From contig CAZZKF010000058.1 of the NCBI GenBank assembly GCA_964654995.1, positions 1 through 15,489 on the forward strand: a stretch of DNA of 15,489 bases. Direction: 5' to 3'. The notes under the pieces were generated by a model, which saw nothing but the letters and a program-made list of their open reading frames with translations, searched no databases and was not told the origin of the DNA. The DNA is from CAZZKF01 sp964654995. GTDB lineage: Bacteria; Pseudomonadota; Alphaproteobacteria; CAZZKF01. The position numbers were made by a program, and so were the translations under genes. Positions 14,075 to 15,489 of the stretch are shown here, one piece after another. Each line of letters starts with the position of its first letter. Positions within the stretch are counted from its first letter, which is position 1.

Positions 14075-15489
14075 ATGAGCTACAAGGCGGCAATTCTGGC
14101 GATCGCGGCCTTCGCCGTCCTGGTGGCGGGCGGTGTTCTTTACCTTGTCGTTGTCGGTCCGTCGGCCGATTGGCGGCTTGGCGGCACGCTCGCGCCGGTC
14201 GCCGAGGTGGCGCCATCGCAAGCCACGGGACCCGCCGCTCCGGAAGAATCCGGGCCACGGGCGCAGCTCGCTCCGGAACGAGAACCCGCCACCAGGCCGG
14301 CCGCTGGCCCTGGTGGTCCGGGCGGCGCCGCGCGCCCCGGCGTGGTGGCAACAAAGCCGCCGGTACCACCTGAAACGGCCTATGCCCGGTGCCGGACGAC
14401 CGGGAACGCCAATGCCCGGGTGACAGCGGAAGCCGGCTTCCTGCATCCGGCGCAGCCGGTCAGCATTGACGAGGCGATCGCCGGCGCCATGGACGGCGGT
14501 TCGGAAGGCCTCGCCACGCTTTACGATTACCTCTATGGCGCCGCCGGCAATTCGGAAGAGCTGCTGCTGCGCACCGTCGAGCTGCTGCGCCTGCTGAGCA
14601 GCACCGACGGGGCCGATGTTCTGGTTGTCAACACGGTGGCCTCGCGGATCGCCGAGGCCGCATCCGCGGTGTCCGGGGCGGCTTATATGCGGCGCGTTTA
14701 TTTCGAAGACGAGGTCGCCCTGCCGACCGGGATGCAGGGCTGGGATTTTGGCCCCGCGGATGCTTTGACCTGCCCCGGATTCGTGCGCGTCGGGCCCGCG
14801 TCCCGCCTGGTTGAGGGACGCGCCATCGAAGCGATCGAAAACGATGATGAGCCGTTGTTCGGTGACGGCCTGCGCGGGGTCACCGGATTTGCCACCGAAC
14901 TGGCGGACGGGTTTTATCGGATCCATCTGTTGACCAGCCGGTTTGCGCTTGCGGATCCACCGGATCAGCCGTTCGGGCCGCAGATCCGGATCAATGGCGT
15001 TGCCCACGCGATCGTGCCGGCGACACCGGCGCAGATCACCGTCGAGGGGCGCATGGGTACCGCCGGCCTGCGCGAAGTGGTGATCGCCGAAGGCGACCGG
15101 CCAGCGGCATTTCGCCCGTCGCCGCCCAGTGGCTGGATGCTGTCCGTTCAGGCTGAAGTGACCGGTGGCGTCCTGCGGCTGGAGTTCGACGGCGCTCAGC
15201 CGGCAACATTCATTGCCGGGATCATCGTTGCACCCGCAACGCCGAGCGATCTTGAAAGCCAGTTGGCCGACGAAATCGCCAGCCTGCTCATGCGCCTGGC
15301 GCCGGCCGGCGGACGCATGGCCCAATCCCAGCAGATACCGTTGTTGCAACCCTTCCTGCCGCCGCGCCCGCCGCGCGGGCGTCAGCCCAGCCCGCCCAAC
15401 GTCCGCAGCTCCGGCGGCTTCCTGCTGGCCCAGGCACCCACGGATGGCAACGGTGGTGGCAACGGCCCCGGCAATGGCGGTAACGGCGG
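14075..15489 (+). CDS. Membrane-anchored protein with jelly-roll (malectin/galactose-binding-like) segment, right end outside window
   Basis: An open frame of 471 codons with no stop before the edge. The ATG at 14075 is the first possible start after an in-frame TGA at 14063-14065; the Shine-Dalgarno is weak. Residues 5-27 form one hydrophobic helix (AAILAIAAFAVLVAGG and on), an N-terminal anchor. Residues 40-100 are a Pro/Ala/Gly-rich spacer. Residues 128-200 are predicted mostly helical. Residues 205-388 run from WDFGPADALTCPGFVRVG through FYRIHLLTS, a strand ending INGV, to GGVLRLEFDG and FIAGIIVAPA, which is the strand wording of malectin-like or galactose-binding jelly rolls found in carbohydrate-active enzymes. 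The fold call is inference. A proline/arginine stretch follows, then a Gly/Asn-rich tract (NGGGNGPGNGGN) at the edge. It may be a periplasmic or surface carbohydrate-binding or adhesion protein. I do not recognise the family as a whole. Confidence 0.72.
   Translation, partial: MSYKAAILAIAAFAVLVAGGVLYLVVVGPSADWRLGGTLAPVAEVAPSQATGPAAPEESGPRAQLAPEREPATRPAAGPGGPGGAARPGVVATKPPVPPETAYARCRTTGNANARVTAEAGFLHPAQPVSIDEAIAGAMDGGSEGLATLYDYLYGAAGNSEELLLRTVELLRLLSSTDGADVLVVNTVASRIAEAASAVSGAAYMRRVYFEDEVALPTGMQGWDFGPADALTCPGFVRVGPASRLVEGRAIEAIENDDEPLFGDGLRGVTGFATELADGFYRIHLLTSRFALADPPDQPFGPQIRINGVAHAIVPATPAQITVEGRMGTAGLREVVIAEGDRPAAFRPSPPSGWMLSVQAEVTGGVLRLEFDGAQPATFIAGIIVAPATPSDLESQLADEIASLLMRLAPAGGRMAQSQQIPLLQPFLPPRPPRGRQPSPPNVRSSGGFLLAQAPTDGNGGGNGPGNGGNG

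Noticed and set aside
13808..15349. 513-codon minus-strand open frame at the right end
   Set aside because: Its product is Arg/His/Gln-rich with no domain or signal. The plus-strand frame has a membrane anchor, spacer and ordered beta-strand wording, so the plus strand is taken as coding.

Overview
The window is GC-rich (well over 60 % by eye) and densely coded. It looks like chromosomal sequence from an alphaproteobacterium, most plausibly a Rhodospirillales-like lineage. The grounds are a PleD-type REC-REC-GGDEF protein, a DUF2336 protein paired with a soluble PAS histidine kinase, a FlgC-like protein behind a CtrA-like box, and strong GC bias at third codon positions. The taxonomic placement is inference. 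I saw no tRNA, rRNA, CRISPR array, insertion sequence or phage gene.

Layout, left to right. (1) 1-1938, minus strand: a PleD-like protein followed after 19 bp by a FrnE/DsbA-type thiol oxidoreductase, which runs off the left edge. (2) 2050-3327, plus strand: an SDR oxidoreductase, then an AT-rich regulatory gap with a perfect inverted repeat and a CtrA-like box, then a solitary FlgC-like gene. (3) 3351-7081, minus strand: a GTG-started PLP-dependent decarboxylase/sphingosine-1-phosphate-lyase-like enzyme, then a solitary form-II CoxL-type molybdenum hydroxylase large subunit. (4) 7368-9244, plus strand: moaA and nadK. (5) 9241-12091, minus strand: DUF2336 protein followed by an overlapping soluble PAS-PAS histidine kinase, whose stop codon overlaps that of nadK. 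(6) 12375-13805, plus strand: bifunctional mannose-1-phosphate guanylyltransferase / mannose-6-phosphate isomerase. (7) 14075 to the right edge, plus strand: a membrane-anchored envelope protein with a jelly-roll (malectin/galactose-binding-like) segment, still open at the edge.

Functional links are loose. Several genes point to motility and surface signalling: the PleD-like protein, the orphan kinase with DUF2336, the FlgC-like protein, GDP-mannose supply, and a possible carbohydrate-binding envelope protein. MoaA supplies the molybdopterin precursor that the CoxL-like enzyme would need. I did not find an obviously new defence or mobile system. The best leads are the PleD-like protein, which has lost both phospho-acceptor aspartates and its usual C-terminal helix, the orphan FlgC-like gene with its AT-rich control region, and the unrecognised envelope protein at the right edge.
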